Assembly (NCBI RefSeq): GCF_003259835.1
Contig: NZ_QLMI01000009.1
Location: forward strand, 1-64,000
From: Flavobacterium aquaticum
GTDB lineage: Bacteria > Bacteroidota > Bacteroidia > Flavobacteriales > Flavobacteriaceae
Reading direction: 5' to 3'
DNA: 64,000 nucleotides
This document shows positions 52,571-61,731 of this stretch, piece after piece (position 1 is the stretch's first letter; every line of letters starts with the position of its first letter). The translations under genes were made by a program, and so were the position numbers. The notes under the pieces were generated by a model. That model was given only the letters and a program-made list of their open reading frames with translations, searched no databases and had not been told where the DNA came from.

Positions 52571-53284
52571 TTAATTCGGAGTATACATTTCCACTTTCCA
52601 CTCATCTGCTAACAAGTTTACATAGTGGTAGTGTACTTTGTCGTTTTTATCAAAAGCACCGTTTTTGTTGATGTCTTCAATGCATCTAAAATACAAACGA
52701 TTTTGAGCTTCAATGATATTCCAATCGATTAATTCAAGAAGATTTTCTGAAAGTTTAGTAAAATTCTCACCACTTGCCGAACTCAAATACAACGAACGAA
52801 TATCATTTTGATTGATTTTTCCATCTTTATTAGTATCGGAATCTACTAATGTATAAACTATAATTTGCTTTTTAGTTTTAGTAGCAATTCCGTCTAAAAA
52901 AGTTGCGGTTTGAATTTGGATTTTCTTATCGGTTAAAGGTTTAACAGTAATTGAATCGATATGCTGAAAATTCAAATTATCGAAATAACCTGTAATTTCA
53001 AATCGGTTGTAATTAGAAATGGCATAACTAACCTGATTGGTTTTACTGCTTCCATACACTTTACTATTGGTATCATACACACGAACATCACCAACAGGAT
53101 GAATTAAATATTTCGTTCCTTCCATCAAAATTGGCAAATCGGCCACTTTGATAGACGACGTATCTTTAGCTTCAACTTCTACCTTAGTTTTTCCTTCTTC
53201 GTAGATAACCTTTGGAGTTTCTGCTTCTTTCTTACAACTCATTAAAGTTGCAACCAAGCTAAAAGTAAAAAGAATACGTTTCAT
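52571..53284 (-). CDS. Lipoprotein with two EF-hand loops
   Basis: A 237-residue exported lipoprotein: MKRILFTFSLVATLMSC gives lipobox LMSC (C17). Residues about 150-161 (DTNKDGKINQND) and 204-215 (DINKNGAFDKND) are two canonical EF-hand calcium loops. The central beta-rich region is unrecognised. It follows the TonB-dependent receptor by 43 nt and probably works with it at the outer membrane. A start 57 nt further upstream is possible but would put the lipobox too far from the N-terminus. Confidence 0.78.
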   Translation of the reverse strand: MKRILFTFSLVATLMSCKKEAETPKVIYEEGKTKVEVEAKDTSSIKVADLPILMEGTKYLIHPVGDVRVYDTNSKVYGSSKTNQVSYAISNYNRFEITGYFDNLNFQHIDSITVKPLTDKKIQIQTATFLDGIATKTKKQIIVYTLVDSDTNKDGKINQNDIRSLYLSSASGENFTKLSENLLELIDWNIIEAQNRLYFRCIEDINKNGAFDKNDKVHYHYVNLLADEWKVEMYTPN

Positions 53285-53327
53285 CTGTTTAAATTTTATA
53301 GTCAAATATACTAAAATAATAATTGGC

Positions 53328-55790
53328 TTACAATCGGGCAACTAATTTGATATTGAAAACACGAGTAGTCATGTAGTTTGGAATTCCGTATTGTGATTTG
53401 GTGTACACATCGCGAACCCATGTATTCGTAATCGAATTTTGATTGTTGAATAAATTGAAAATTTCCAATCCTAATGATAGCTCATTAAACGGTTTTAACC
53501 AAACTTTACTTGATTTGATTTTTTCATCTTTAAACACAAAAGAGAATCCAACATCAGCTCTACGATAATCGTTTAAACGTAATTGATAATTGTAAGGATC
53601 AGCATAAGCAGGAGAACCACCTGGTAATCCTGTATTGTAAACCAAATTAAGATACAATCTCAAGTTTGGAATATTTGGCATATAATCTTGAAACAAAACG
53701 CCAAATTTTAATCGTTGGTCTGTTGGACGAGCAATAAAACCTTTTCCGTCTTGATTTTCTTCTGTTTTTAAATATCCGAAAGTAAACCACGATTCTGTTC
53801 CTGGTACAAACTCTCCGTTTAATCGAGCATCAAAACCATAAGCATAGGCTTCGGCATCGTTGTTAGCTCTGTAACGAATACGAACGTTATCAATTGTATA
53901 GGTGTTTACATCGGTAATGTTTTTATAATACGCTTCAGAAACCAATTTAAATGGTCTGTTCCACATTTTAAAACTGTAATCATTACTCAAAACAACATGA
54001 ATCGATTGTTGTGCTTTTACATTGGTTTGCACTACTCCATCATAATCTCGCAATTCTCTGTAAAATGGTGGTTGATGATACAAACCGCCAGATAATCGAA
54101 ACAACATATCTTTATTCCAATTGGGTTTAAATGCAAATTGAGCTCTTGGTGAAAATGTAATTTGGCTATCACCTTTTGGTCTACCATCAGCTTCAACTTG
54201 CCATTGATGAGCACGAACTCCGGCATTTATCCAATAATCATGTTCACCTATATTACCTCTATAATTCCATTGTGCATAACCCGAAAATCTATTTATTTTG
54301 GTAAAATTTGTAGCTCTTACATTTTGATAAGGCGCTAAGGGTCCAACATAAGGATTATAAGGCTGATCGTTTTGATAATCTAAAATAGGATTTGGCAATG
54401 AAAACCCAGCTGAATCTACAACTTCCCATTCTACAATTCTATCACGAATATCTTCTTTTGTGAATTTTGCGCCCCATTCAAATTGGGATTTTTCGTTTAA
54501 TTCGTGAAAACCTTTTACTTCAGCATTTACGATTAAAGCATCTAAATCGTTACGTGCGTGATTTAATTGCGAACCAATTCCGCGAGTAAAAACAACATCA
54601 CCAAAGGTTTCCGAACCAATATTTGCATCTACTTCACCCAAACGATATTGTGCTAAAATATCATAATATTCTTGCTCTTGCGTGTGATATCCTGAAAGGA
54701 TGAATTTTAATTTATTTTTTTCGTTGTATTGATAAACGGCTTTTCCGGCACCAAAAAACGTTAGATATTTATCTTTTTCTTGTCCTTCATAAAACACCAA
54801 AAGCGCAATTGGTTCATCGATAGTTCCAAAATTGGTTTGACGTGTTAAAGGTTCGTAGTTATATCGATTTTGCGAAATGTTTCCTAAAAAACTAAAATTC
54901 CATTTGGTTGAAGCATTAAAATTCAACAAAGTTTGGACATCAAAAAATGTAGGTCTAAAATTAGTTTCTGTTTCCTGACTATTAACTAAAAGACTGTTAT
55001 TTCTGTATCGAACACCTGTGATATTACTCCATTTTTGATTTTTGGAAACACCTTCAACAGTAAGACTTCCTCCTAACAAACTAGCTTCTAAACTCGCACC
55101 AAAACGTTTTGGATTTCGGTAGGTAATATCTAAAACCGAAGACAATTTATCGCCATATTTGGACTGAAATCCTCCAGCTGAGAAATCTACATTTTGAACC
55201 ATATCGGTATTGGTAAAACTCAAACCTTCTTGTTGTCCTGAACGAATTAAAAACGGACGATAGACTTCAATTTCATTTACATATACTAAGTTTTCATCGT
55301 AATTTCCACCACGAACAGCATACGAAGTACTTAATTCGTTATTAGAATAAACACCCGGAAGCGTTTTAATGATATTTTCGATCCCGGCATTAGCTCCAGG
55401 AATTTTTCTTACAATTACCGGATCAATTGTGGTAACACCTTCGATTCTTTTTTTGCTATTTCCTGTTACTGTAACTTCTCCAAACTCCTCTACTTTTGAA
55501 TTCATAACTGGGTTTAACTCAAAATCTTCATTGGATTTCAAATTTACATCAATTGTAATTTTCTTTAATGAAATGTGAGAAAAAGTAATCGTCACTTTTT
55601 TATTGGCATCTATTTCTAAAATATAAAAACCATTTTCATTAGAAACGGTTCCTTTGTCGCCCACTTTTACCGTTACATTTTCAACAGGATTATTAAATTC
55701 GTCTAAAATAACACCTTTAATACGTGCTTTTTGAGCCGAAACAGTCAAAGAAAAAAGACCTATAATGAATACAAAAATTATATTTTTCAA
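53328..55790 (-). CDS. TonB-dependent receptor with carboxypeptidase-like N-terminal domain
   Basis: Outer-membrane transporter of 820 residues. A signal peptide (1-19) precedes a carboxypeptidase-regulatory-like beta-sandwich (about 22-105: ARIKGVILDEFNNPVENVTVKVG), the plug domain (ANAGIENIIKTLPGV ... SYAVRGGNYDENLVYVNEIEVYRPF) and a 22-strand barrel ending VFNIKLVARL. There is no SusD gene beside it, so it is not a typical polysaccharide locus; the partner is the small EF-hand lipoprotein. Substrate unknown. Confidence 0.92.
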   Translation of the reverse strand: MKNIIFVFIIGLFSLTVSAQKARIKGVILDEFNNPVENVTVKVGDKGTVSNENGFYILEIDANKKVTITFSHISLKKITIDVNLKSNEDFELNPVMNSKVEEFGEVTVTGNSKKRIEGVTTIDPVIVRKIPGANAGIENIIKTLPGVYSNNELSTSYAVRGGNYDENLVYVNEIEVYRPFLIRSGQQEGLSFTNTDMVQNVDFSAGGFQSKYGDKLSSVLDITYRNPKRFGASLEASLLGGSLTVEGVSKNQKWSNITGVRYRNNSLLVNSQETETNFRPTFFDVQTLLNFNASTKWNFSFLGNISQNRYNYEPLTRQTNFGTIDEPIALLVFYEGQEKDKYLTFFGAGKAVYQYNEKNKLKFILSGYHTQEQEYYDILAQYRLGEVDANIGSETFGDVVFTRGIGSQLNHARNDLDALIVNAEVKGFHELNEKSQFEWGAKFTKEDIRDRIVEWEVVDSAGFSLPNPILDYQNDQPYNPYVGPLAPYQNVRATNFTKINRFSGYAQWNYRGNIGEHDYWINAGVRAHQWQVEADGRPKGDSQITFSPRAQFAFKPNWNKDMLFRLSGGLYHQPPFYRELRDYDGVVQTNVKAQQSIHVVLSNDYSFKMWNRPFKLVSEAYYKNITDVNTYTIDNVRIRYRANNDAEAYAYGFDARLNGEFVPGTESWFTFGYLKTEENQDGKGFIARPTDQRLKFGVLFQDYMPNIPNLRLYLNLVYNTGLPGGSPAYADPYNYQLRLNDYRRADVGFSFVFKDEKIKSSKVWLKPFNELSLGLEIFNLFNNQNSITNTWVRDVYTKSQYGIPNYMTTRVFNIKLVARL

Positions 55791-55805
55791 AAGAATGGAT
55801 TTTAA

Positions 55806-57488
55806 TTATCTAAAAAAGTAAGATTCAAAGGTAGTAGAATTTTGTAAATTATCAGTCACAACAATCTTTAAATCGTTTCTTCCTTGAACGCAAATATTAT
55901 CATCTAAATTGTGTACCAACTTTTTTGTCTTATAATCGTATTCCATTAAAATCCATTTTCCATTTAAATAAGCATTGTAAGAATCAATATCGGAATGCAA
56001 ATCTGTAATGGAAACACTAATTGTTTTTTGCTCTTTAATTGTCTTTCCTTCTACAAAATTTACGTTGTAAATTCTTGGTGGAGTTGAGTCTTGCGCTAAT
56101 TTGAATTTACCTAAAGACTTTGTTTTAAGAGAAAATGTATTCCCTTTTCGATATGTTTTATTGTATTCTAATTTATAACCGTCTAAAGTTGCAATGTAAG
56201 TTTTTGCTAATTGCTCTTCGGTTAAGCCTTGAACATTATTGAATGTAATTGTAATATTTTTATGAACCGGAACACTATCATCATGCAACGTAAGAATATC
56301 GTTACTAACATCAAAATTCAAATAGAAATTAGAATAAAATGCATTTTCTGGAATTTGAACTGAAACATTATTCTTTTCAAAAATAGATTCGTTTTTAGCT
56401 TTTACATAGTAAGGTGTTTTTTGAATCGTATTTTTTACAGTGGCTTGCGTATTATAAAATTCGATTGGAATAACTAAATCTACCTTATTTCCATGAAAAT
56501 CATATACTTCTACTCGATAGGTGTAATTTGTTGCAGGTTGTACTTTTATTGTACCATCTTTTTTATTTCCAGCCACAATAGATAAGGGATAATCAGACAA
56601 TTGAAACAATTTTTGAACGCGTTGACCCATCAAATGAAAACGTTCGTAATCAATAAAATTATTAATGTAGCGCGATTCATCAAAGGCAAAACCATCAAAA
56701 CCATACTGGTAGTACAAAACACCATTCAGATAGGCTTTTACCTTATACAATCCGTTTTTATTGTAGGCATTGGTACAAAAATCGTAAGCATTAATTCCGA
56801 ATGCAACTTTACCATTAGCTCTAACTTTTGTACTCAAATAACTTCCATCGGCTTGTTTAGAAAATGAAATATTAATTGGCTTTTGAGAAGTATTTACTAC
56901 TGTTGAATCTAAAGGATAAGCCACAACACCTTGAATAACAGGTTTTCTATCATCATTGATAATTTTCTTAAACCCAAAATGCATTGGGTTAAGTATTTCT
57001 TCTGATTTGGTATTTCGGAATTCAAAATGCAAATGAGGACCACCACTTCCACCTGTATTTCCGGTAAAAGCAATAATATCACCTTTTTTTACTGGTAATT
57101 CTGTTGGATACAAATACATTTCTACTTCATAGGATTGTTCTTTGTATTGTCTAGCTTTAATGAAAGATTCTATAGCACCATTTGCTTTTTGGAGATGTCC
57201 ATAAACAGATGTATAACCATTTGGATGTGTAATATAAATGGCTTTTCCATATCCAAAAGTTGAGATTTTAATCCTTGAAATATAACCATCACCGGCAGCA
57301 TAAACGGGAAGACCTTCTACTCCTTTTGTTTTAAAATCCAAACCAGAATGAAAGTGGTTACTTCGTAATTCTCCAAAAGAACCCGATAAATCGAGCGGAA
57401 TATCTAAAGGAGATTGAAAATAATCTTGAGGAAAATCTTGACTAAAAATAAAAAGAGGGGCGAATAAAATGGCTAATACGAATCTCAT
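55806..57488 (-). CDS. M23-family metallopeptidase, periplasmic
   Basis: A 560-residue exported peptidoglycan peptidase. After a signal peptide (1-16) the LytM/M23 domain occupies about 30-160, with zinc ligands H47 and D51 in HFHSGLDF and H152-L-H154 in GGPHLHFEF. The long C-terminal remainder is beta-rich and shows an Ig-like module (DSTPPRIYNVNFVEG). It lies 15 nt from the TonB receptor gene, so the three leftward genes may be one transcript. Confidence 0.88.
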   Translation of the reverse strand: MRFVLAILFAPLFIFSQDFPQDYFQSPLDIPLDLSGSFGELRSNHFHSGLDFKTKGVEGLPVYAAGDGYISRIKISTFGYGKAIYITHPNGYTSVYGHLQKANGAIESFIKARQYKEQSYEVEMYLYPTELPVKKGDIIAFTGNTGGSGGPHLHFEFRNTKSEEILNPMHFGFKKIINDDRKPVIQGVVAYPLDSTVVNTSQKPINISFSKQADGSYLSTKVRANGKVAFGINAYDFCTNAYNKNGLYKVKAYLNGVLYYQYGFDGFAFDESRYINNFIDYERFHLMGQRVQKLFQLSDYPLSIVAGNKKDGTIKVQPATNYTYRVEVYDFHGNKVDLVIPIEFYNTQATVKNTIQKTPYYVKAKNESIFEKNNVSVQIPENAFYSNFYLNFDVSNDILTLHDDSVPVHKNITITFNNVQGLTEEQLAKTYIATLDGYKLEYNKTYRKGNTFSLKTKSLGKFKLAQDSTPPRIYNVNFVEGKTIKEQKTISVSITDLHSDIDSYNAYLNGKWILMEYDYKTKKLVHNLDDNICVQGRNDLKIVVTDNLQNSTTFESYFFR

Positions 57489-57621
57489 AGTGCTTGTGTT
57501 TAGTGCTAAAATACTAAAATAATTTTACATAAAGTAAACAAAAACCATACCTATAATAATTATTTAATAATCAATTAGTTATAAATAATAAAAATTAATT
57601 CACAAAATTTAATAAAAAGTA

Positions 57622-57652
57622 TTGCAATTTTTGAATACTAATGCTAACTTTG
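57622..57652 (+). promoter_or_regulatory. Promoter of the coiled-coil protein-zapA genes
   Basis: TTG (57622-57624), 20 bp, then TAACTTTG (57645-57652), 28 nt before ATG 57681. Confidence 0.65.
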
Positions 57653-57680
57653 TGAAATAATGAAATGAATTTTATCATTA

Positions 57681-57971
57681 ATGAATGGATTATCTGAATT
57701 AATTGATTCTCTCGAAGTTAAATTTTTTAAGCTGAACCAAAAAGTGGCACAGCTAGAAAAGAAAAACCAAGAGTTGCAGGATGAATTGTTGCTTTCTAGA
57801 AAAAATCAACAACAGCAATCAGGTGAAATTGAAGCTTTGAAGAACCAGTTAGATACTCTAAAAATGGTAAACTCATTACTAGGCAGTGAAGAAAATAAAC
57901 GAGAAACAAAACTCAAAATAAATTCATTAATCAGAGAAATCGATTATTGTATAGCCCAACTTTCGGATTAG
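57681..57971 (+). CDS. Coiled-coil protein upstream of zapA
   Basis: A 96-residue cytosolic protein that is almost entirely heptad-patterned (VKFFKLNQKVAQLEKKNQELQDELLLSRKNQQQQ ... EIEALKNQLDTLKMVNSLLG), ending EIDYCIAQLSD. It is 7 nt before zapA. Its size and shape recall ZapB-like division factors, but no similarity can be claimed by eye; a role beside ZapA at the Z-ring is inference from position. Confidence 0.75.
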   Translation: MNGLSELIDSLEVKFFKLNQKVAQLEKKNQELQDELLLSRKNQQQQSGEIEALKNQLDTLKMVNSLLGSEENKRETKLKINSLIREIDYCIAQLSD

Positions 57972-57978
57972 AAACCGC

Positions 57979-58272
57979 ATGAGTGAAAAACTGAAAATTA
58001 AAATATCGATAGCAGACCGCGTGTATCCCTTAACGGTAGATCCATCGCAAGAAGAAGGACTTAGAAGTGCTTCAAAAAAGATAGATGCTATGATTAAACA
58101 GTTTGAACAAAGCTATGCTGTAAGAGACAAACAAGATGTTTTAGCAATGTGTGCCTTGCAATTTGCAGCTCAGGTTGAACAAAAACAAATCAATAACTCT
58201 CAGGATAATGAAAGCAACATAACCAGATTACAAAATTTGGATAAAAAACTGAGTGAGTTACTCTCAAAATAA
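57979..58272 (+). CDS. zapA: Cell division protein ZapA
   Basis: Binds FtsZ and bundles its filaments. The 97 residues show the ZapA globular head (LKIKISIADRVYPLTVDPSQEEGLRSASKKIDAMIKQFEQSY) and a C-terminal coiled coil. The 6S RNA gene follows, the same order as in E. coli (zapA-ssrS). Confidence 0.9.
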   Translation: MSEKLKIKISIADRVYPLTVDPSQEEGLRSASKKIDAMIKQFEQSYAVRDKQDVLAMCALQFAAQVEQKQINNSQDNESNITRLQNLDKKLSELLSK

Positions 58273-58302
58273 ATACGTTCTTACATAACAAACAAAGATA
58301 CT

Positions 58303-58460
58303 GCCTACATTAGTATATATTTGATAAACTCAACACTAACAAATTAAACGAGTGAATCTTTGCAACTATAACAGGCCCTTAAGTGGGAAGTTTGAACTGC
58401 AGGTTAGCTCAAATCTTGTATAACAGAGTTTATACAAACACCTAATGTAGGCTTTTTTTT
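58303..58460 (+). ncRNA. ssrS: 6S RNA (6S-Flavo type)
   Basis: About 150 nt forming a long hairpin. The closing stem is GCCTACATTAG (58303-58313) with CTAATGTAGGC (58442-58452); inside it TTTG-ATAAACTC (58320-58331) faces GAGTTTAT-ACAAA. A large central open region (58332-58425) follows, as 6S RNA needs to mimic an open promoter, with a small CCC(TTAAGT)GGG hairpin near the apex. Eight T after the stem (58453-58460) make a terminator. It lies between zapA and rny. The family is known in Bacteroidetes as 6S-Flavo; it traps the housekeeping RNA polymerase. Confidence 0.82.
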
Positions 58461-58482
58461 ATATAAATTTTTTAACACACAC

Positions 58483-60045
58483 ATGGATATACTAAGTATA
58501 ATAATTGGAATTGTTGTTGGTCTTGCAGGAGGTTTTGGAATTGCTAAATTTTTAGAGAAAAGCAATGTTTCTAACCTAATTAAAAATGCCAAAAAAGAAG
58601 CAGCTTCGATTTTAAAAGACGCTAAAACAGAAGCTGAAGCAGCAAAAAAAGATAAAATTTTACAAGCTAAAGAGAAGTTTTTAGAATTAAAAGCAGAACA
58701 CGAACAAGTAATTTTAGCACGCGATAAAAAAATGGCGGAAGCTGAAAAAAGAACGCGTGATAAAGAATCTCAAGTTTCAAATGAATTAGCAAAAGCTAAA
58801 AAAATCAACGATGAAGTTGAAGCTAAAATTGCAGATTACAACAATAAAATCGAATATTTAGACAAGAAACAACAAGAAATTGATAAACTTCACAGAAGCC
58901 AAGTAGAGCAATTAGAAGCTATTTCTGGATTATCTGCTGAAGATGCTAAAAATCAATTAGTAGAAAGTTTAAAAGCGGAAGCCAAAACAAATGCTATGTC
59001 ATTCATCCAAGATACTGTGGAAGAAGCAAAAATGACAGCGCAACAAGAAGCTAAGAAAATCATCATCAATACTATTCAACGTGTGGGTACTGAAGAAGCT
59101 GTTGAAAATTGTGTTTCTGTATTTAACATTGAATCAGATGATGTGAAAGGTAGAATCATTGGTCGTGAAGGTCGTAACATTAGAGCTTTAGAAGCAGCTA
59201 CAGGAGTTGAAATCATAGTTGACGACACACCTGAAGCTATCATCTTATCTTGTTTTGATCCGGTAAGGAGAGAAATCGCTCGTTTAGCCTTACACAAATT
59301 AGTAACTGACGGACGTATTCACCCAGCACGTATTGAAGAAGTTGTTGCTAAAACAGCAAAACAAATCGACGAGGAGATCATCGAAACTGGAAAACGTACG
59401 GTAATTGATTTAGGAATCCACGGATTACATCCTGAATTAATTAAAGTGGTAGGTAGAATGAAATACCGTTCATCTTACGGACAAAACTTATTACAACACT
59501 CAAGAGAAGTTGCTAAGTTATGTGGTATCATGGCGGCTGAATTAGGATTAAACGTTAAATTAGCTAAAAGAGCTGGTTTATTACACGATATTGGAAAAGT
59601 ACCTGATACAGAAAGTGAATTACCTCACGCAATCTTAGGTATGCAATGGGCTGAGAAATACGGAGAAAAAGAGGAAGTTTGTAACGCAATTGGAGCACAC
59701 CACGACGAAATTGAAATGAAATCATTGATTTCTCCAATTATCCAAGTTTGTGATGCTATTTCTGGAGCACGTCCTGGAGCAAGAAGACAAGTATTAGATT
59801 CTTACATCCAACGTTTGAAAGACTTAGAAGACATCGCTTTCGGATTCAACGGTGTTAAAAATGCTTATGCAATTCAAGCAGGTAGAGAATTACGTGTTAT
59901 TGTAGAAAGTGAAAAAGTATCTGACGATGCAGCGGTAAACTTATCGTTTGATATTTCTCAAAAAATTCAAACTGAAATGACATATCCTGGTCAAGTAAAA
60001 ATCACGGTTATTCGTGAGACTAGAGCCGTGAATATTGCTAAATAG
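58483..60045 (+). CDS. rny: Ribonuclease Y
   Basis: Membrane-tethered endoribonuclease starting mRNA decay. The 520 residues have an N-terminal helix (about 3-21), a long charged coiled coil (to about 170), a KH domain ([30 protein letters not shown]), and the HD domain with [18 protein letters not shown] and GAHHDEIE (metal ligands). It begins 22 nt after the 6S RNA T tract, so read-through from the RNA gene may supply part of its transcription. Confidence 0.95.
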   Translation: MDILSIIIGIVVGLAGGFGIAKFLEKSNVSNLIKNAKKEAASILKDAKTEAEAAKKDKILQAKEKFLELKAEHEQVILARDKKMAEAEKRTRDKESQVSNELAKAKKINDEVEAKIADYNNKIEYLDKKQQEIDKLHRSQVEQLEAISGLSAEDAKNQLVESLKAEAKTNAMSFIQDTVEEAKMTAQQEAKKIIINTIQRVGTEEAVENCVSVFNIESDDVKGRIIGREGRNIRALEAATGVEIIVDDTPEAIILSCFDPVRREIARLALHKLVTDGRIHPARIEEVVAKTAKQIDEEIIETGKRTVIDLGIHGLHPELIKVVGRMKYRSSYGQNLLQHSREVAKLCGIMAAELGLNVKLAKRAGLLHDIGKVPDTESELPHAILGMQWAEKYGEKEEVCNAIGAHHDEIEMKSLISPIIQVCDAISGARPGARRQVLDSYIQRLKDLEDIAFGFNGVKNAYAIQAGRELRVIVESEKVSDDAAVNLSFDISQKIQTEMTYPGQVKITVIRETRAVNIAK

Positions 60046-60068
60046 TCTTAAGTTATAGAAATTAAATG

Positions 60069-60098
60069 CCGTGTTAATTCATTTTAGCACGGTTTTTT
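60069..60098 (+). terminator. Terminator after rny
   Basis: CCGTG (60069-60073) pairs with CACGG (60088-60092), with GTTAA/TTTTAGC sides helping, and a T run follows. Confidence 0.75.
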
Positions 60099-60273
60099 TA
60101 TGCCCATTTTTATCATTCCATTAGGAATCTCTTTAGTGAGTGATTATTGTTGTTTGTTTTAAACATATAAGTCATATAAGTTTTATGTTGAACTAAATTC
60201 CAATTTGAAGTTCACAAAAGAGATACTTGACAGCATAACAAACGAAACGCCTTATCTAATTGGTTATAAAAGT

Positions 60274-60752
60274 CTCTGTGTAGCTCTCTCAACACAAAGT
60301 ATTTCAAAAAAACTCCGTGCAGCTCTGTGTAAAAACTTTTCTATAGTTCTCGACTTCGCTCGAAGTGACAATAAGTTCAACTTCAAACTTGAAACCTGAA
60401 ACAAGTGCAACGCCTCTGTGTAACTCTCTCAACACAAAGTATTTCAAAAAAACTCCATGCAGCTCTGTGTAAAAACTTTTCTATAGTTCTCGACTTCGCT
60501 CGAAGTGGCAATAAGTTCAACTTCAAACTTGAAACAAGTGCAACGCCTCTGTGTAACTCTCTCAACACAAAGTATTTCAAAAAAACTCCATGCAGCTCTG
60601 TGTAAAAACTTTTCTATAGTTCTCGACTTCGCTCGAAGTGACAATAAGTTCAACTTCAAACTTGAAACCTGAAACAAGTGCAACGCCTCTGTGTAACTCT
60701 CTCAACACAAAGCATATCAAAAAAACTCCGTGTATCTCTGTGTAAAAACAAA
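60274..60752. repeat. Tandem array of 133-140-bp units
   Basis: Four copies begin with ctctgtgta at 60274, 60414, 60547 and 60687, spaced 140, 133 and 140 bp; the last is partial. The 133-bp unit lacks a 7-bp piece (cctgaaa). Each full unit carries an acacaaag word, a palindromic tatagttctcga...tcgaagtg segment and an aacttgaaacctgaaac word. A related inverted copy lies at 63704-63829. Short frames across the array are not credible. 60099-60273 holds nothing recognisable. Confidence 0.85.
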
Positions 60753-60754
60753 AA

Positions 60755-61654
60755 CTACTTCCTCGGATGATAATTATTCAAAACTTCCGATAAGAATTTT
60801 CTATCCAAATGCATATACACTTCGGTTGTAGTAATGGATTCGTGCCCGAGCATTAATTGTATCGAACGTAAATCGGCACCATTTTCTAATAAATGTGTTG
60901 CAAAAGAATGTCGGAATGTGTGTGGACTAATGGTTTTATTTAAATTGATTTTTACCGCTAAATCTTTAATTATGGTAAAAACCATAGCTCGTGTTAATTG
61001 CTTTCCTCTCCTATTTAGAAAAAGCGTATCCTCGTGTCCTTTTTGTACCGGATAATGCACTCGTATTAAATTTACATAAGAAGTTATGTATTTAATTGTA
61101 GAGCCTCCTACGGGCACAAAACGCTGCTTATTTCCTTTACCTGTGATTTTGATAAAACCTTCTTCAAAAAACAAATCGGAAATCTTTAAACTTACTAATT
61201 CTGAAACACGCAAACCGCAACTGTACAAGGTTTCTAACATAGCTTTATTACGTTCACCTTCTGGAGTAGATAAATCTATTGCCGAGATTAACGCATCAAT
61301 TTCTTCTGTTGCTAATGTATCGGGTAATTTTCTGCCTGTTTTAGGAACTTCAATTAATTCAAGTGGTGTATCTTTTCGATAATCCTCAAAAACTAAGTAG
61401 TTGAAAAAACTTTTTAATCCTGAAATAATTCGCGACTGACTTCGAGCATTTACTTGAGATGAAATTTCGTAAATGAATTGCTGAACCGTTTCTTCTGTAA
61501 TTGTAACAGGAGAAACCTGTATTTCATGTTGATGTAAGAACAACACTAATTTTTCGATATCAAACGTATAGTTTTCAATGGTATTTTTAGAAAGACCACG
61601 CTCTAAACGAAGATAATTTTGATATTCTTTAATATACGATTGCCAAGTACTCAT
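60755..61654 (-). CDS. xerD: Site-specific tyrosine recombinase XerD
   Basis: Resolves chromosome dimers at dif with its partner XerC. The 299 residues comprise a core-binding SAM-like domain (about 4-95) and a catalytic domain with R149 (SCGLRVSE), K173, H245-x-x-R248 (HTFRHSFATHLL), H271 and nucleophile Y280. All six catalytic residues are intact. The promoter box is only 4 nt from the ATG. The adjacent repeat array is not needed for this housekeeping role. Confidence 0.93.
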   Translation of the reverse strand: MSTWQSYIKEYQNYLRLERGLSKNTIENYTFDIEKLVLFLHQHEIQVSPVTITEETVQQFIYEISSQVNARSQSRIISGLKSFFNYLVFEDYRKDTPLELIEVPKTGRKLPDTLATEEIDALISAIDLSTPEGERNKAMLETLYSCGLRVSELVSLKISDLFFEEGFIKITGKGNKQRFVPVGGSTIKYITSYVNLIRVHYPVQKGHEDTLFLNRRGKQLTRAMVFTIIKDLAVKINLNKTISPHTFRHSFATHLLENGADLRSIQLMLGHESITTTEVYMHLDRKFLSEVLNNYHPRK

Positions 61655-61658
61655 ATAT

Positions 61659-61666
61659 CAAATGTA
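61659..61666 (-). promoter_or_regulatory. Promoter -7 box of xerD
   Basis: TACATTTG on the minus strand ends 4 nt before the ATG at 61654, so the transcript would be leaderless or nearly so. Confidence 0.5.
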
Positions 61667-61685
61667 GGCAAATTACAGCAATAAA

Positions 61686-61709
61686 AAAATCCCGCCTAAG
61701 CGGGATTTT
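61686..61709 (-). terminator. Terminator after the leftward beta-barrel gene
   Basis: AAAATCCCGC (61686-61695) pairs perfectly with GCGGGATTTT (61700-61709) around CTAA; A tract at left reads as T on the minus strand. Confidence 0.9.
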
Positions 61710-61731
61710 TGACTTATTTGTTTTTTACAAA

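Noticed and set aside
60205-60683. Several 64-79-codon frames on both strands
   Set aside because: They are produced by the tandem array and repeat the same peptide in each unit.
60274-60752. CRISPR array
   Set aside because: Units of 133-140 bp are nearly identical over their whole length, with no short repeat/variable spacer pattern, and no cas gene is present.
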